64,000 bases of DNA, from contig NZ_FOYO01000001.1 in NCBI RefSeq assembly GCF_900111945.1, forward strand, positions 596,251-660,250, in the 5' to 3' direction. Numbering within the stretch: position 1 is the first letter of the stretch; every line of letters starts with the position of its first letter. The notes under the pieces were generated by a model that saw only the letters and a program-made list of their open reading frames with translations, did no database searches and was not told the origin of the DNA. This stretch comes from Litoreibacter janthinus. GTDB taxonomy: Bacteria > Pseudomonadota > Alphaproteobacteria > Rhodobacterales > Rhodobacteraceae. Shown piece after piece: positions 18,095-27,190 of this stretch. Both the position numbers and the translations under genes were made by a program.

Positions 18095-19300
18095 GGCATG
18101 GCCAGCCCGTCGCAATCCAAGACTGGCTACGAGAGTGGCCAGAACCAGATATGCAGAGACCCAAGCCATCTGGCGCGCATAGTCCACGCCCAAATCAATG
18201 ATCAGCCCAGTGAGCCCAGGCCCAACTGCTGACCCTAGCACCATGATCGCGGTGGCCATTGCTTTTATGCTGCCCAAGTGGCGCGTCCCAAAGAACTCTG
18301 CCCAGAACGCTGCGGGCAGCGTGGCTTGCATTCCTGACGTCATCGCGAAAAATGCGATGCCGAGTGCGCCACCCGTCAGCGTTGTGCTTTGCGAGAAGAT
18401 CACGAACCCCAACGCCAGTGGCAGCGTATAGACGGCCATCATTCGACGCGTGCCAAACTGATCTATCGCGAAGCCAGACAGGATCATCGAGATTACTGCC
18501 ATTCCTGTGTAGACAGGGAAGAGTTGAACTAGTTCGATATGGCTCCAGCCCTTGGTCTCTGCCAGATGAACTTGAAGGAAAAAGAATGCCGTACCGAATG
18601 CGGGTGGCCCGATCAGAACTGGCATCACCATCCAAAACAGGGGTGATCTGAATACCTCTATCCTTGTCCAATGGCGTCCGCCCATTCCTGCCATGTGGTT
18701 CTCTGCAGTTGAGGAATTTGGCGTGCGTTCTTGTTTGAGCAATGCGTAGATGGCGGGGGAAACGATGACTAATACACCAGCCGCGACGAGCCAAGAACTA
18801 CGCCAGCCGATCAGTCCCATCAAAGCGACAAACACGATGGGCAGTATCGCTTCGCCAATAGAGAACCCAAAGCTCGCCACAGCCAAGGCGCGGCCACGTG
18901 CGGCGACGAACCAGCGCGCCATTGCGGTGCTGGCAACATGTGTCGACATGCCTTGCCCCATCAGCCGCAACACAAAAATCAGCGCCACCAGCATAGGAAG
19001 GGACGACACGAACGCCATCGACACGCAAGCCAAAGCCAGCACAAGCAATACAGCGGTCCCAAGGACACGAACGCGAAGCAAATCCGTGAGGACGCCTGCC
19101 CAAATCATCACAAGAGCGGAACATAGCGTTCCCAGCATATAAATGCCGCCCCACGCGGCATGAGTCAGCCCAAACTCGGCGCGAATTTCTCCGGCAAAGA
19201 TCGACAGGAAAAAGGTTTGACCAAAGGAAGACGCGAACGTGAGCAGTAAGCCCGCGCCGAGCCAGTTTAGATTGCTGCGGATAAACCGAAGCGTATCCAC
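18056..19300 (-). CDS. MFS transporter
   Basis: A secondary transporter of the major facilitator superfamily in the inner membrane; substrate unknown. The 414-residue protein shows about 12 hydrophobic segments in two halves. Features include the loop 2-3 signature region VLTDLLRVRVLG, a mid-loop near residue 200 rich in charged residues, and FAIDQFGTRRMMAVY in the second half. Monocarboxylate-type or OFA-type porters are the closest guess from overall shape, but this is only inference. It begins at the last base of the lipoprotein hydrolase gene upstream. Its 3' end overlaps smr. Confidence 0.85.
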   Translation of the reverse strand: MDTLRFIRSNLNWLGAGLLLTFASSFGQTFFLSIFAGEIRAEFGLTHAAWGGIYMLGTLCSALVMIWAGVLTDLLRVRVLGTAVLLVLALACVSMAFVSSLPMLVALIFVLRLMGQGMSTHVASTAMARWFVAARGRALAVASFGFSIGEAILPIVFVALMGLIGWRSSWLVAAGVLVIVSPAIYALLKQERTPNSSTAENHMAGMGGRHWTRIEVFRSPLFWMVMPVLIGPPAFGTAFFFLQVHLAETKGWSHIELVQLFPVYTGMAVISMILSGFAIDQFGTRRMMAVYTLPLALGFVIFSQSTTLTGGALGIAFFAMTSGMQATLPAAFWAEFFGTRHLGSIKAMATAIMVLGSAVGPGLTGLIIDLGVDYARQMAWVSAYLVLATLVASLGLRRAGHALPRAAQINVIRP

Positions 19301-20391
19301 TACCTGCTCGCCACCGGTGACAAGATCAATGTCGTGGCGTTCTGCACCGTCAAAACGGTTCCCGGCAAAAGCCCGGTGCGCCCGCCGTCACCCGACAAGG
19401 CTCGCTCCAGATCTGGAATCTGTCCAAGGATTTTCAGAAGCGCTGGGGACTTTGCGGTTGGGAAGTGATTGGTCCCACCCTCGCTATACGCGGTGACGTC
19501 GATATAGGTGATGTCGTATTTGGCAATCTCGCCAACGTCCTCAAGTCGCCCCAACCTGTTCTTCTGGCCGGTGAGCTGTTCGATCAAGCGCAGCGCGCGG
19601 TCTTTCTTCGACGAGAAGATAATGAATGGATCGGGCAGTTCTCCAATTGCATCCGCCTGCGTTTTAAAGACGTCGAGATCAAGGTCTGGCGACATCAGCA
19701 CGACGCCGCTTATCCTGTTCATCGCCCTGGTATTTCCCGACACACGGAGTTCACGCAGGGTCTCCATTGTGACCATTGAGCCAAGAGAGTGCGCCACAAG
19801 AATTATGCCACGGGCATTTGATTTTGACACCTCGTCGATCAGGCGGCGAAGCCCATCCCGAGCGAAGAGAGCGCTGTCGCGATCATAAGCGTAATTGAGC
19901 GGGTTTCCCGCAGATGGCCACGAATAGGTGACTGCAACGCCGGGAAGATTAAGGTCATGGCTCATTTGCGCAATGCGGTAGAGACCATCACTAAACCGGT
20001 TATTGAAACCGTGAACGTAAATAATGACATCGCGGTTCTCGGGCTTCTTCGTAGCGAGCAACTTGTCCAAGTTTGCACGCATCTGCGTGCCATTCTTGTA
20101 GGCTTCGGTGCCAGCTAACAGGAAGTGTTTCTGCGGGTCTGGCTTCGCGTTTGGCCACTCTATTTTTCCAGCCTTATGAACTGGGGGGATGGACACATTT
20201 ACTTGGCCGTAGATCGAAGTGTGCGATCGAAGGGTTCCGAATGGAAGTCGGTCAGTTTGGCGGGTCGTCGCAAAAAAGATCGGTCGCTCCGTTGCAGGCT
20301 CCAACCCCAACGGAATACGGGCCAGCCCACCCTTATGAGTGCACGCTGTCAGAAAAATTGCAGCGAAAACAAGGAGGACCCGAACTTTCAA
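19300..20391 (-). CDS. Alpha/beta hydrolase lipoprotein (DUF900-like)
   Basis: A predicted lipid-anchored serine hydrolase. The 363-residue protein has a lipoprotein signal peptide with lipobox LTAC (Cys at about residue 17), PIFFATTRQTDR, YVHGFNN as the oxyanion region, AHSLGSMVTME with the nucleophile Ser, LMSPDLDLDVF as probable acid and a late NHF histidine. The arrangement fits the DUF900 group of bacterial esterase-like proteins; substrate unknown. It lies 1 nt behind hslU and overlaps the MFS gene by one base, so hslU-hydrolase-MFS may be one transcript. Confidence 0.88.
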   Translation of the reverse strand: MKVRVLLVFAAIFLTACTHKGGLARIPLGLEPATERPIFFATTRQTDRLPFGTLRSHTSIYGQVNVSIPPVHKAGKIEWPNAKPDPQKHFLLAGTEAYKNGTQMRANLDKLLATKKPENRDVIIYVHGFNNRFSDGLYRIAQMSHDLNLPGVAVTYSWPSAGNPLNYAYDRDSALFARDGLRRLIDEVSKSNARGIILVAHSLGSMVTMETLRELRVSGNTRAMNRISGVVLMSPDLDLDVFKTQADAIGELPDPFIIFSSKKDRALRLIEQLTGQKNRLGRLEDVGEIAKYDITYIDVTAYSEGGTNHFPTAKSPALLKILGQIPDLERALSGDGGRTGLLPGTVLTVQNATTLILSPVASR

Positions 20392-20392
20392 A

Positions 20393-21712
20393 CTACAGCA
20401 CGTATCTACTCAGGTCGGCTGATCTGCTCAGCTCTCCCAAGTGCTTTTCAACGAATTCGGCATCGACAATGACTTCGTCGCCAGCCCGATCAGGGGCTGT
20501 GAAGCTCAACTCTTCGAAAACGCGCTCCATAACAGTATAAAGCCGGCGCGCGCCGATGTTCTCGACAGATTGGTTCACTTCGGCGGCGATCCGCGCCAGC
20601 GCTGCGATCCCGTTATCTGTAAAAGATACAGTCACCTCTTCTGTGCCCATCAAGGCAGTATACTGACGCGTTAGCGCGTTGTCTGTTTCTGTGAGAATGC
20701 GCACGAAATCTTCCTCGGTCAGCGCGCGAAGCTCTACCCGAATAGGAAGGCGACCTTGCAATTCAGGCAACAGGTCAGATGGCTTGGCAATGTGAAAAGC
20801 GCCAGATGCGATGAACAGCACATGGTCAGTTTTTACCGGGCCATGCTTTGTGGAAACAGTTGTCCCCTCAATGAGCGGGAGAAGGTCACGTTGCACGCCC
20901 TCGCGGCTTACATCGGCGCCACGTGCATCGGCGCGGGCGCAAACCTTGTCGATCTCGTCAAGAAAGACGATCCCGTTCTGCTCCACCGCTTCAATGGCAT
21001 TTTGCGTGACGGCCTCCTGATCCAACAGTTTGTCGGCTTCATCTGCGACCAACACCTCGTATGAGTCAGCGACTTTCATTTTCCTCTTTGTCGTCCGTCC
21101 TCCCATGGCTTTGCCGAAAAGATCGCCAAGGTTCATCATACCGGGTCCACCACCCATGCCAGGTTGGCCGGGGACTTCAAACATCTGAAACGGGTTGCTG
21201 CCGCCAGTATCGGCGACATCAAGTTCGATCTCTTTGTCGTCCAAAATACCGTCGCGTAGCTTCTTGCGGAACATTTCACGGGTGCCCTCGCGGGCGTCAG
21301 TGCCAGCAAGAGCGTCAATCACGCGTTCTTCCGCAGCCTCGTGTGCAGCGGCTTTCACGTCTTCGCGCATTTGCTCGCGGGTCATCAAAATGGCGGCGTC
21401 TACAAGGTCGCGAATGATTTGCTCAACGTCACGTCCGACATATCCGACTTCTGTAAACTTGGTCGCCTCGACCTTAAGAAATGGCGCCCGTGCGAGCTTC
21501 GCCAATCGTCGGGAAATTTCGGTTTTGCCAACGCCCGTTGGCCCGATCATGAGGATGTTCTTCGGATAAACCTCGTCACGCAGATCATCGGCAAGTTGCT
21601 TGCGCCGCCAACGGTTGCGTAAGGCGACTGCAACGGCCCGCTTGGCGTCTTTTTGACCAATGATAAAGCGATCCAGCTCGGAAACGATCTCGCGGGGAGT
21701 CAGGTCAGTCAC
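20393..21712 (-). CDS. hslU: ATP-dependent protease ATPase subunit HslU (ClpY)
   Basis: HslU is the AAA+ unfoldase that feeds substrates to the HslV peptidase. The 439-residue protein has [20 protein letters not shown], Walker [16 protein letters not shown], the pore motif [14 protein letters not shown], a Gly/Met-rich I-domain, Walker [12 protein letters not shown] and sensor-2 [13 protein letters not shown]. The C-terminal tail DLSRYVL, which inserts into HslV, is intact. hslV is not adjacent here: it lies at 23343, with two other genes between. A heat-shock-like promoter candidate lies upstream. Confidence 0.97.
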   Translation of the reverse strand: MTDLTPREIVSELDRFIIGQKDAKRAVAVALRNRWRRKQLADDLRDEVYPKNILMIGPTGVGKTEISRRLAKLARAPFLKVEATKFTEVGYVGRDVEQIIRDLVDAAILMTREQMREDVKAAAHEAAEERVIDALAGTDAREGTREMFRKKLRDGILDDKEIELDVADTGGSNPFQMFEVPGQPGMGGGPGMMNLGDLFGKAMGGRTTKRKMKVADSYEVLVADEADKLLDQEAVTQNAIEAVEQNGIVFLDEIDKVCARADARGADVSREGVQRDLLPLIEGTTVSTKHGPVKTDHVLFIASGAFHIAKPSDLLPELQGRLPIRVELRALTEEDFVRILTETDNALTRQYTALMGTEEVTVSFTDNGIAALARIAAEVNQSVENIGARRLYTVMERVFEELSFTAPDRAGDEVIVDAEFVEKHLGELSRSADLSRYVL

Positions 21713-21746
21713 GTTGGCATCCTTCTCGGTTTACAGATGTTCTAGA

Positions 21747-21774
21747 CCTATGGGTGCGCACCCGCAACTTGAAG
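21747..21774 (-). promoter_or_regulatory. Candidate RpoH-type promoter for hslU
   Basis: Read on the minus strand, CTTCAAG (21768-21774) is followed after 13 nt by CCCATAGG (21747-21754), which resembles the sigma-32 pattern CTTGAA and CCCCAT. It would give a leader of about 30 nt before the hslU ATG. The spacer contains the palindrome GGGTGCGCACCC. Assignment by eye only. Confidence 0.35.
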
Positions 21775-21880
21775 GGCAGAAGTAACGGAAGCTGACAATT
21801 CCGTGCAGAGGGTTTCGGATTTTCAAGAAACGGCGAATACTCAGTGCAAGATTTGAAAGATTTCAACTCAGGAGCTTCCC

Positions 21881-22264
21881 ATGATTTCTCGTCGTGCAAT
21901 CCTTCGTGGCGCGGTTACCGTGTCCACAGTCGCCGCCCTACCTGCCTTTGCCGGTGGGCATGGCCGCATCGGTAAATTCAAAGGCGCCAGCAACCACAAG
22001 ACCTCGGGCCGCGCCGAGCTTGTGAAATCAGGTCAGGGCGGCTCGGTCGAGCTCCTTGGTGATTTCAAATTTGATGGCGCGCCTGATCCTAAAGTGGCGC
22101 TGGGCAACAATGGCTATGACCCAAAAACACTCATGGGCCCGCTGAAGTCGAACGCAGGCGCCTCGACTTATAAACTACCGAAAGGCGTCAATCCTGACGA
22201 CTACAACGAGGTCTGGATCTGGTGCGAGAAGTTCAACGTGCCGCTTGGCGTCGCAAAGCTCTGA
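21881..22264 (+). CDS. Tat-exported DM13-domain protein
   Basis: DM13 domains are thought to act in extracytoplasmic redox or electron transfer. The 127-residue protein has a twin-arginine-like signal (SRRAILRGAV, residues 3-12) ending near LPAFAGGHG, then a short DM13 domain with VKSGQGGSVELLGDFKFDGA, PLKSNAGASTYKLP and the C-terminal VWIWCEKFNVPLGVAKL with the single conserved cysteine. The ATG has a CAGGAG ribosome site. The stop codon abuts the stop of the convergent membrane-protein gene (TGA followed at once by TCA). Confidence 0.85.
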   Translation: MISRRAILRGAVTVSTVAALPAFAGGHGRIGKFKGASNHKTSGRAELVKSGQGGSVELLGDFKFDGAPDPKVALGNNGYDPKTLMGPLKSNAGASTYKLPKGVNPDDYNEVWIWCEKFNVPLGVAKL

Positions 22265-23350
22265 TCACTCGGACACCGCCAACCCGTCCTCGTAAGGGGG
22301 TAGGAGGTGTTTCCCCGGGAAGTTCGGCAACATACCAAGCAGCCCTGCGCGGGTCTGCGTCCAGAACGCGCCGAGCGATGTGACGAAAACACCCAACACC
22401 AGCGTTGTCAGGACTGGCGCCCATTGGGTGCCGGTCTCGTTGATCGCAGCAGCCAAAAGCAGGCCCATGTAAACGAGACCTGCGGTCAGGAAACTGCGCC
22501 GATCAATGATGATCGCCAGAAGTGTGAAAAGCACCAAAACAATGATTGCAAGTCCGGTGCCGACCGGCCCACCCATCTGGTAGTTGGACATAACCAACGT
22601 GTTCACCAGTGCGGGGGCTGCAAGGATGTGGAGCCAAAACGCCGACGCAGATTTCCGGCTGACACGATGCGGATCCTGCAGGTCAAACCAAAGCGCACCA
22701 AGGAACGCGCAAACCCCGAACACAAGCGTTCCCAGTGCCAAATAAGGCTGACGGCGGAGATCGAAATAGTCGGTAAAGTTCGCATTGCTGGGCGCATTTC
22801 CTGGGAACAGTAGATCAATCAAACCGACCACAACGACAATGCCAAAGCCGCCAAGAGCAAACATCGCAAACGGCAGGCGGAAAACGCGGAAATACGCGAT
22901 CATCCCAGTCATCCCGATAAGGCCAACAGCGACCGTCTTGAGAGGCGTCAAATCGCCATAAGGCCCTATGATCAAAGCAATTACTGTGACGGCAAGGGTG
23001 ATGGCAAAGGCGATGCATAGCGCGATTGACGGTAAGGACATGCGCCGTTTCTTGGTGAAATACAGCGCAAGCACTACAGACACCGCCATTGCAAAGGCCG
23101 GTATCAGAGCAATTTCGCCAAAGATGGCGGACAGCCCTACAAGGCCTGACATCAGCAAGCCCAAACCAACAGTCACAAAAATCTCTGCGAAGCCTTTGAA
23201 TAACTCGAACGGCTCGTCGTCGCCGATCATGTTGGCGCGATACCCCTGCCGCTGATCGGACAGGATCATCAGTTTGCTGGCTTGCGCCTCGTCCAGAACG
23301 CCAGAGGCGACCGCTGCGCGAAGGTCATCGCGGGAAATGCCCTCAGGCAT
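22265..23350 (-). CDS. Multi-spanning inner-membrane protein of unknown function
   Basis: The 361-residue protein is not assigned a function. A hydrophilic N-terminus of about 60 residues ([20 protein letters not shown], then [11 protein letters not shown]) precedes about ten hydrophobic segments spaced through the rest, with a short C-terminal tail rich in Pro and acidic residues. The N-terminal helix resembles the head of DUF2157-type membrane proteins, but the match is not certain. Start at 23350 overlaps the hslV stop by 8 nt; an in-frame ATG at 23362 is possible. Close coupling to hslV is the only functional hint. Confidence 0.8.
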   Translation of the reverse strand: MPEGISRDDLRAAVASGVLDEAQASKLMILSDQRQGYRANMIGDDEPFELFKGFAEIFVTVGLGLLMSGLVGLSAIFGEIALIPAFAMAVSVVLALYFTKKRRMSLPSIALCIAFAITLAVTVIALIIGPYGDLTPLKTVAVGLIGMTGMIAYFRVFRLPFAMFALGGFGIVVVVGLIDLLFPGNAPSNANFTDYFDLRRQPYLALGTLVFGVCAFLGALWFDLQDPHRVSRKSASAFWLHILAAPALVNTLVMSNYQMGGPVGTGLAIIVLVLFTLLAIIIDRRSFLTAGLVYMGLLLAAAINETGTQWAPVLTTLVLGVFVTSLGAFWTQTRAGLLGMLPNFPGKHLLPPYEDGLAVSE

Positions 23351-23900
23351 CGATCGTCTCAACAGTCAGGTTGCCATTGGTGTAGACGCAGATATCAGCC
23401 GCGATCTTCATCGCGTCCCGCGCAATCGTCTCGGCGTCTTTCTCGGTGTCCATCATGGCGCGGCCAGCCGCCAGCGCGAAATTTCCACCCGAGCCAATCG
23501 CGGTCACGTCATGTTCAGGCTCCAGCACGTCGCCCGCTCCTGTGATAACAAACAGGTCCTTGCCGTCGGTCACGATCAGCATGGCCTCCAGATTTTTCAG
23601 ATATTTGTCAGTGCGCCAGTCCTTCGCCAGCTCTACTGCTGCGCGGGCCAACTGACCCGGAACGGCTTCAAGTTTGGTCTCCAACCGTTCCAATAACGTG
23701 AACGCATCGGCGGTAGAGCCTGCGAAGCCAGCAACAACATCCATCCCTCCGGGTGAGAGGCGACGCACCTTGCGTGCAGTACCTTTCATCACGGTTTGAC
23801 CGACCGAGACTTGTCCGTCGCCCGCGATGACAACCTTGCCGCCCTTGCGAACGCCGATGATGGTGGTGCCGTGCCAGCCGGGGAATTTGTCGTCGGACAT
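23343..23900 (-). CDS. hslV: ATP-dependent protease peptidase subunit HslV (ClpQ)
   Basis: HslV is the proteasome-like dodecameric peptidase of the HslUV protease. The 185-residue protein is made with a short propeptide; cleavage before the first Thr of [12 protein letters not shown] (about residue 12) exposes the catalytic N-terminal threonine. Other family features are [21 protein letters not shown] and [15 protein letters not shown]. It lies upstream of a membrane-protein gene with which it overlaps. hslU is 1.6 kb further on, separated also by a plus-strand gene, so hslV and hslU cannot be a simple two-gene operon. Confidence 0.96.
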   Translation of the reverse strand: MSDDKFPGWHGTTIIGVRKGGKVVIAGDGQVSVGQTVMKGTARKVRRLSPGGMDVVAGFAGSTADAFTLLERLETKLEAVPGQLARAAVELAKDWRTDKYLKNLEAMLIVTDGKDLFVITGAGDVLEPEHDVTAIGSGGNFALAAGRAMMDTEKDAETIARDAMKIAADICVYTNGNLTVETIDA

Positions 23901-23925
23901 GCTGCTCTCCTTTTAACCTTGAGGA

Positions 23926-23954
23926 CATATAGTCATGGAAGGCGAGAGGCGCAA
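23926..23954 (-). promoter_or_regulatory. Candidate promoter for hslV
   Basis: On the minus strand, TTGCGC (23949-23954) and TATATG (23926-23931) are separated by 17 nt, just upstream of the hslV ribosome site AAAGGAG. This could be a housekeeping or RpoH promoter; identified by eye. Confidence 0.4.
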
Positions 23955-23972
23955 AGAGGCCAAGACATGAAA

Positions 23973-24002
23973 AAGGCCCCGAACATTTCTGCGCAGGGCC
24001 TT
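23973..24002 (-). terminator. Intrinsic terminator after infB
   Basis: AAGGCCC (23973-23979) and GGGCCTT (23996-24002) form a perfect 7-bp stem. On the minus strand the hairpin is followed by a run of five T, 24 nt past the infB stop codon. It ends the rimP-nusA-ylxR-infB operon before hslV. Confidence 0.75.
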
Positions 24003-24025
24003 CTTCGAATCGATCCGGTGTCGAA

Positions 24026-26524
24026 CTAGTCCAGCGAACGCTCGACTTCTTCGCGGGTGAAGATCTCGATAACATCCTGTGGGCGGATGTCGTCATAGGC
24101 TTCAAACGCCATGCCGCACTCTTGGCCGGATTGAACCTCTGGCACTTCGTCTTTGAAGCGCTTGAGCGTTTTCAGCGTACCTTCGTGGATCACGACGTTG
24201 TCACGAAGCAGGCGCACACCAGCGGAGCGGCGGGCCACACCTTCGGTGACAATACACCCAGCAACCTTGCCAACGCCGGTGACTTTGAAGACTTCCTTGA
24301 TTTCGGCGTAACCGATGAAGTTCTCTTTGATCTCTGCGGACAGCAGACCAGATGCAGCTTGTTTCACGTCATCCACAAGGTCGTAGATGACCGAGTAGTA
24401 GCGGATTTCCACGCCCTTCTGGTTGGCGGTGTTCCGTGCGGAAGCGTTTGCGCGAACGTTGAAGCCAAACACAGGTGCGCCCGAGGCTTCAGCCAGACCG
24501 ATATCGCTTTCCGTGATCGCACCAACACCGGAGTGCAGAACGCGAACGCGCACTTCGTCGTTGCCGATCTTCTCCATCGCCTGAACGATCGCTTCGGCGG
24601 AGCCTTGCACGTCGGCCTTCACCAAGATTGGCATCTCGGTCAGGTTCTCGTCGTCCTTAGCTTTCGCCATCAACTGCTCAAGGGTGGTTGCGGCACCAGC
24701 GGCGGCGCGTTTGTCCTTGGCGGCTTTTTCGCGATACTCAGCGATCTCACGAGCTTGCGCTTCTGTATCGACAACGTTCAACACGTCACCAGCTTCAGGA
24801 GTACCATTGAGGCCAAGAACCTCTACAGGCACCGACGGGCCAGCTTCTTTGATGCGGTCGCCCTGGTCGTTGATCAGCGCACGGACCTTACCGTATTGCT
24901 CACCCACAACGAAGATGTCGCCTTGGCGCAGAGTACCGTTCTGAACCAGAACGGTTGCTACCGGACCGCGACCCACGTCAAGCTGCGCCTCGATCACAGC
25001 GCCAGAAGCGGCGCGATCTGGGTTGGCTTTCAGTTCCAGAATCTCTGACTGAAGCGCGATGGCTTCAAGCAGGGTATCAAGGCCTTGGCCGGTGGTTGCA
25101 GAGACCTCGACGTCTTGAACGTCGCCGGACATTTTCTCAACGATCACTTCGTGCTGAAGCAGGTCGGTGCGAACTTTGTCAGGGTTGGCGTCGTGCTTGT
25201 CGACTTTGTTGATCGCTACGATCATCGGAACGCTAGCCGCTTTCGCGTGGTGGATCGCTTCGATGGTTTGCGGCATGACCGCGTCATCAGCAGCGACAAC
25301 CAGCACAACAATGTCCGTTACCTGAGCACCACGGGCACGCATTGACGTAAACGCCGCGTGACCCGGTGTATCAAGGAACGTAAGCTTCGTGCCGTCTTGG
25401 TCGACTTGGTAAGCACCGATGTGCTGCGTGATGCCGCCAGCTTCGCCAGCGGTGACGCGGGCGTTGCGGATCGCGTCAAGCAGCGAGGTTTTGCCGTGGT
25501 CAACGTGGCCCATGATGGTGATGACAGGAGCACGAGGCTTCAGATCTTTGCTGTCGTCTTCGATCTGGGCGATGACGTCCTCAACATCCGAGTCAGAGAC
25601 GCGCACAACGTTATGACCGAACTCTTCAATGATCAGTTCTGCGGTATCAGCGTCGATGGACTGCGTCTGCGTGGCCATGATGCCGTTGTTCATCAGGGCT
25701 TTCACAACGTCCGAAACACGTTCTGCCATGCGGTTCGCAAGTTCCGAGACTACAATCGCCTCTGGAAGCTGAACATCACGGACAACCTTTTCGCGTTCGA
25801 CCGAGCCGCCCATAGCTTTCTGGCGCGCCCGTTCTTGCTTACGCTTCATGGCGGCCATGGATTTCTGACGCCCGCCTTCACCGCCACGCAGGGCTTGATT
25901 CAGCGTTAGCTTGCCGGAACGGCGACCATCGTCGACGCGTGCTTTGCCACCTTTGTTGTCGCGATCATCACGGTCGCGGCGCACAGGTGTCGGAGCGGCT
26001 TTGCCGCCACCGCGAGGGCCGGAAGGCGACACGGCTGGCTCGCCAGGAGCAGCGGCCTCGGGTGCTGCAGCAGGAGCAGCGGCGCGGGTTTTAGCTTCTT
26101 CGGCTTCACGCAGCTTGCGTTCATCTTCTTCGGCTTTGGCCTTCAGCGCGTCTTCACGCTCTTTTTCTTCACGCTCTTTGGCTTCAGCCTCGGCGCGACG
26201 GCGTTCGCGGTCTTTTGCACGCTCTTCTTCTTCCTGCGCGCGGCGCTCAGTATCGGCTGCTTCTTGCTCTTTGGCAGCCTGAAGCGCCTTCATGCGGCGC
26301 TCCATCTCTGCATCGGAGATACCGGCAGGACGTTTGGAAGGGTCACCAACAGAGGGCGATCCTGTAATGGAAGGCTTTGCGCCACCGGGTTTAGGCACCA
26401 CTACGCGTTTGCGCTTGGTTTCCACCACCACGTTCTTGGTGCGCCCGTGGCTGAAGCTCTGCTTCACATTGCCGGGACGTGCGCCTTTAAGGCCAAGGGG
26501 TTTTTTACCGTCACTATCGCTCAT
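24026..26524 (-). CDS. infB: Translation initiation factor IF-2
   Basis: IF-2 is the GTPase that brings fMet-tRNA to the 30S subunit and promotes subunit joining. The 832-residue protein has a long Lys/Arg/Glu/Ala-rich N-terminal half with coiled-coil character (about residues 65-190). Next come the IF2_N region near 255 and the GTPase domain, with G1 [13 protein letters not shown]3 DTPGHAAF and G4 NKVDK, followed by domains II-IV. It overlaps ylxR by 4 nt. A terminator follows, so rbfA and truB, often next in this operon, are not here. Confidence 0.97.
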   Translation of the reverse strand: MSDSDGKKPLGLKGARPGNVKQSFSHGRTKNVVVETKRKRVVVPKPGGAKPSITGSPSVGDPSKRPAGISDAEMERRMKALQAAKEQEAADTERRAQEEEERAKDRERRRAEAEAKEREEKEREDALKAKAEEDERKLREAEEAKTRAAAPAAAPEAAAPGEPAVSPSGPRGGGKAAPTPVRRDRDDRDNKGGKARVDDGRRSGKLTLNQALRGGEGGRQKSMAAMKRKQERARQKAMGGSVEREKVVRDVQLPEAIVVSELANRMAERVSDVVKALMNNGIMATQTQSIDADTAELIIEEFGHNVVRVSDSDVEDVIAQIEDDSKDLKPRAPVITIMGHVDHGKTSLLDAIRNARVTAGEAGGITQHIGAYQVDQDGTKLTFLDTPGHAAFTSMRARGAQVTDIVVLVVAADDAVMPQTIEAIHHAKAASVPMIVAINKVDKHDANPDKVRTDLLQHEVIVEKMSGDVQDVEVSATTGQGLDTLLEAIALQSEILELKANPDRAASGAVIEAQLDVGRGPVATVLVQNGTLRQGDIFVVGEQYGKVRALINDQGDRIKEAGPSVPVEVLGLNGTPEAGDVLNVVDTEAQAREIAEYREKAAKDKRAAAGAATTLEQLMAKAKDDENLTEMPILVKADVQGSAEAIVQAMEKIGNDEVRVRVLHSGVGAITESDIGLAEASGAPVFGFNVRANASARNTANQKGVEIRYYSVIYDLVDDVKQAASGLLSAEIKENFIGYAEIKEVFKVTGVGKVAGCIVTEGVARRSAGVRLLRDNVVIHEGTLKTLKRFKDEVPEVQSGQECGMAFEAYDDIRPQDVIEIFTREEVERSLD

Positions 26525-27156
26525 GCGTCGTCTTTTCCTTTCGGGCGGGATTTTTTTCCGCCGCTATGTCCGCGGACACCTTTCAGCCTGATGCCCTCAG
26601 CTTTGATCTGTCTGCTGAGTCCACCTGCCGTTAAGGCGCCATGTATCACACTTTCCCGACCGAATGCCAAACCCAATTCCTGAGAGGTCAAACAGCCAAT
26701 AAATACGTCTTTTCCGGGCGGCGAGTGGAGCTTCGATTTGCCCCGTTCCGACCCGTCACTTGCCTGAACCAAAAGCGTCGCACGCTCGTTCTCCAGCAAG
26801 CTCTTTACTTTCTCGTAGCCAGTGACCGCCTGCCCCGCCTTACGCGCGAGCGAAATGAGATCAACCAGTCTGCGGGCCAGCAATTTGTCAGTCTGCTCAA
26901 ACAGACCCTCCGGAACGCTGACCTGTTCCTTGGCGGAACGTGAGAACGCCTTCGTCTTGATTGCCTTTTCCAAGGCATCTTTGTCGGCGCTCACCCAAAT
27001 GCCGCGACCCGGCAATTTGTTGCGAACGTCCGGAACAGCCTGACCTTCCGGTCCGACCACAAAACGGATCATCAGCGCAGGATCGCGCAACTCTCCCGTA
27101 GCGATACAACGTCGCTCCGGGCCGTTTTGCTCTTTTTCTTGACCGCCGCGGCTCAT
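26521..27156 (-). CDS. RNA-binding protein: YlxR (DUF448) fused to an L7Ae-like domain
   Basis: YlxR proteins bind RNA or nucleoid and are found between nusA and infB in many bacteria. The 211-residue protein has the YlxR domain at residues 10-95 ([31 protein letters not shown]). A second, ribosomal L7Ae/L30e-like domain follows from about residue 105 ([21 protein letters not shown]), with a basic tail rich in Gly, Lys and Arg. This two-domain form is common in alphaproteobacteria. It starts 23 nt behind nusA, just after a strong hairpin, and overlaps infB by 4 nt. Confidence 0.9.
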   Translation of the reverse strand: MSRGGQEKEQNGPERRCIATGELRDPALMIRFVVGPEGQAVPDVRNKLPGRGIWVSADKDALEKAIKTKAFSRSAKEQVSVPEGLFEQTDKLLARRLVDLISLARKAGQAVTGYEKVKSLLENERATLLVQASDGSERGKSKLHSPPGKDVFIGCLTSQELGLAFGRESVIHGALTAGGLSRQIKAEGIRLKGVRGHSGGKKSRPKGKDDA

Positions 27157-27166
27157 GCCGGGATCC

Positions 27167-27190
27167 CTGAGGCCTGAAATCAGGCCTCAG
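27167..27190 (-). other. Strong hairpin spanning the nusA stop codon
   Basis: CTGAGGCCTG (27167-27176) and CAGGCCTCAG (27181-27190) form a perfect 10-bp stem with a 4-nt loop. The nusA stop codon (27182-27180) lies at the loop and stem edge, and no T run follows. It sits 10 nt upstream of the ylxR ATG, inside the operon. Confidence 0.8.

Noticed and set aside
24122..25048. A 308-codon plus-strand frame opposite infB
   Set aside because: Composition (many Phe, Val, His) is typical of antisense to a highly biased gene. No motif or start signal.
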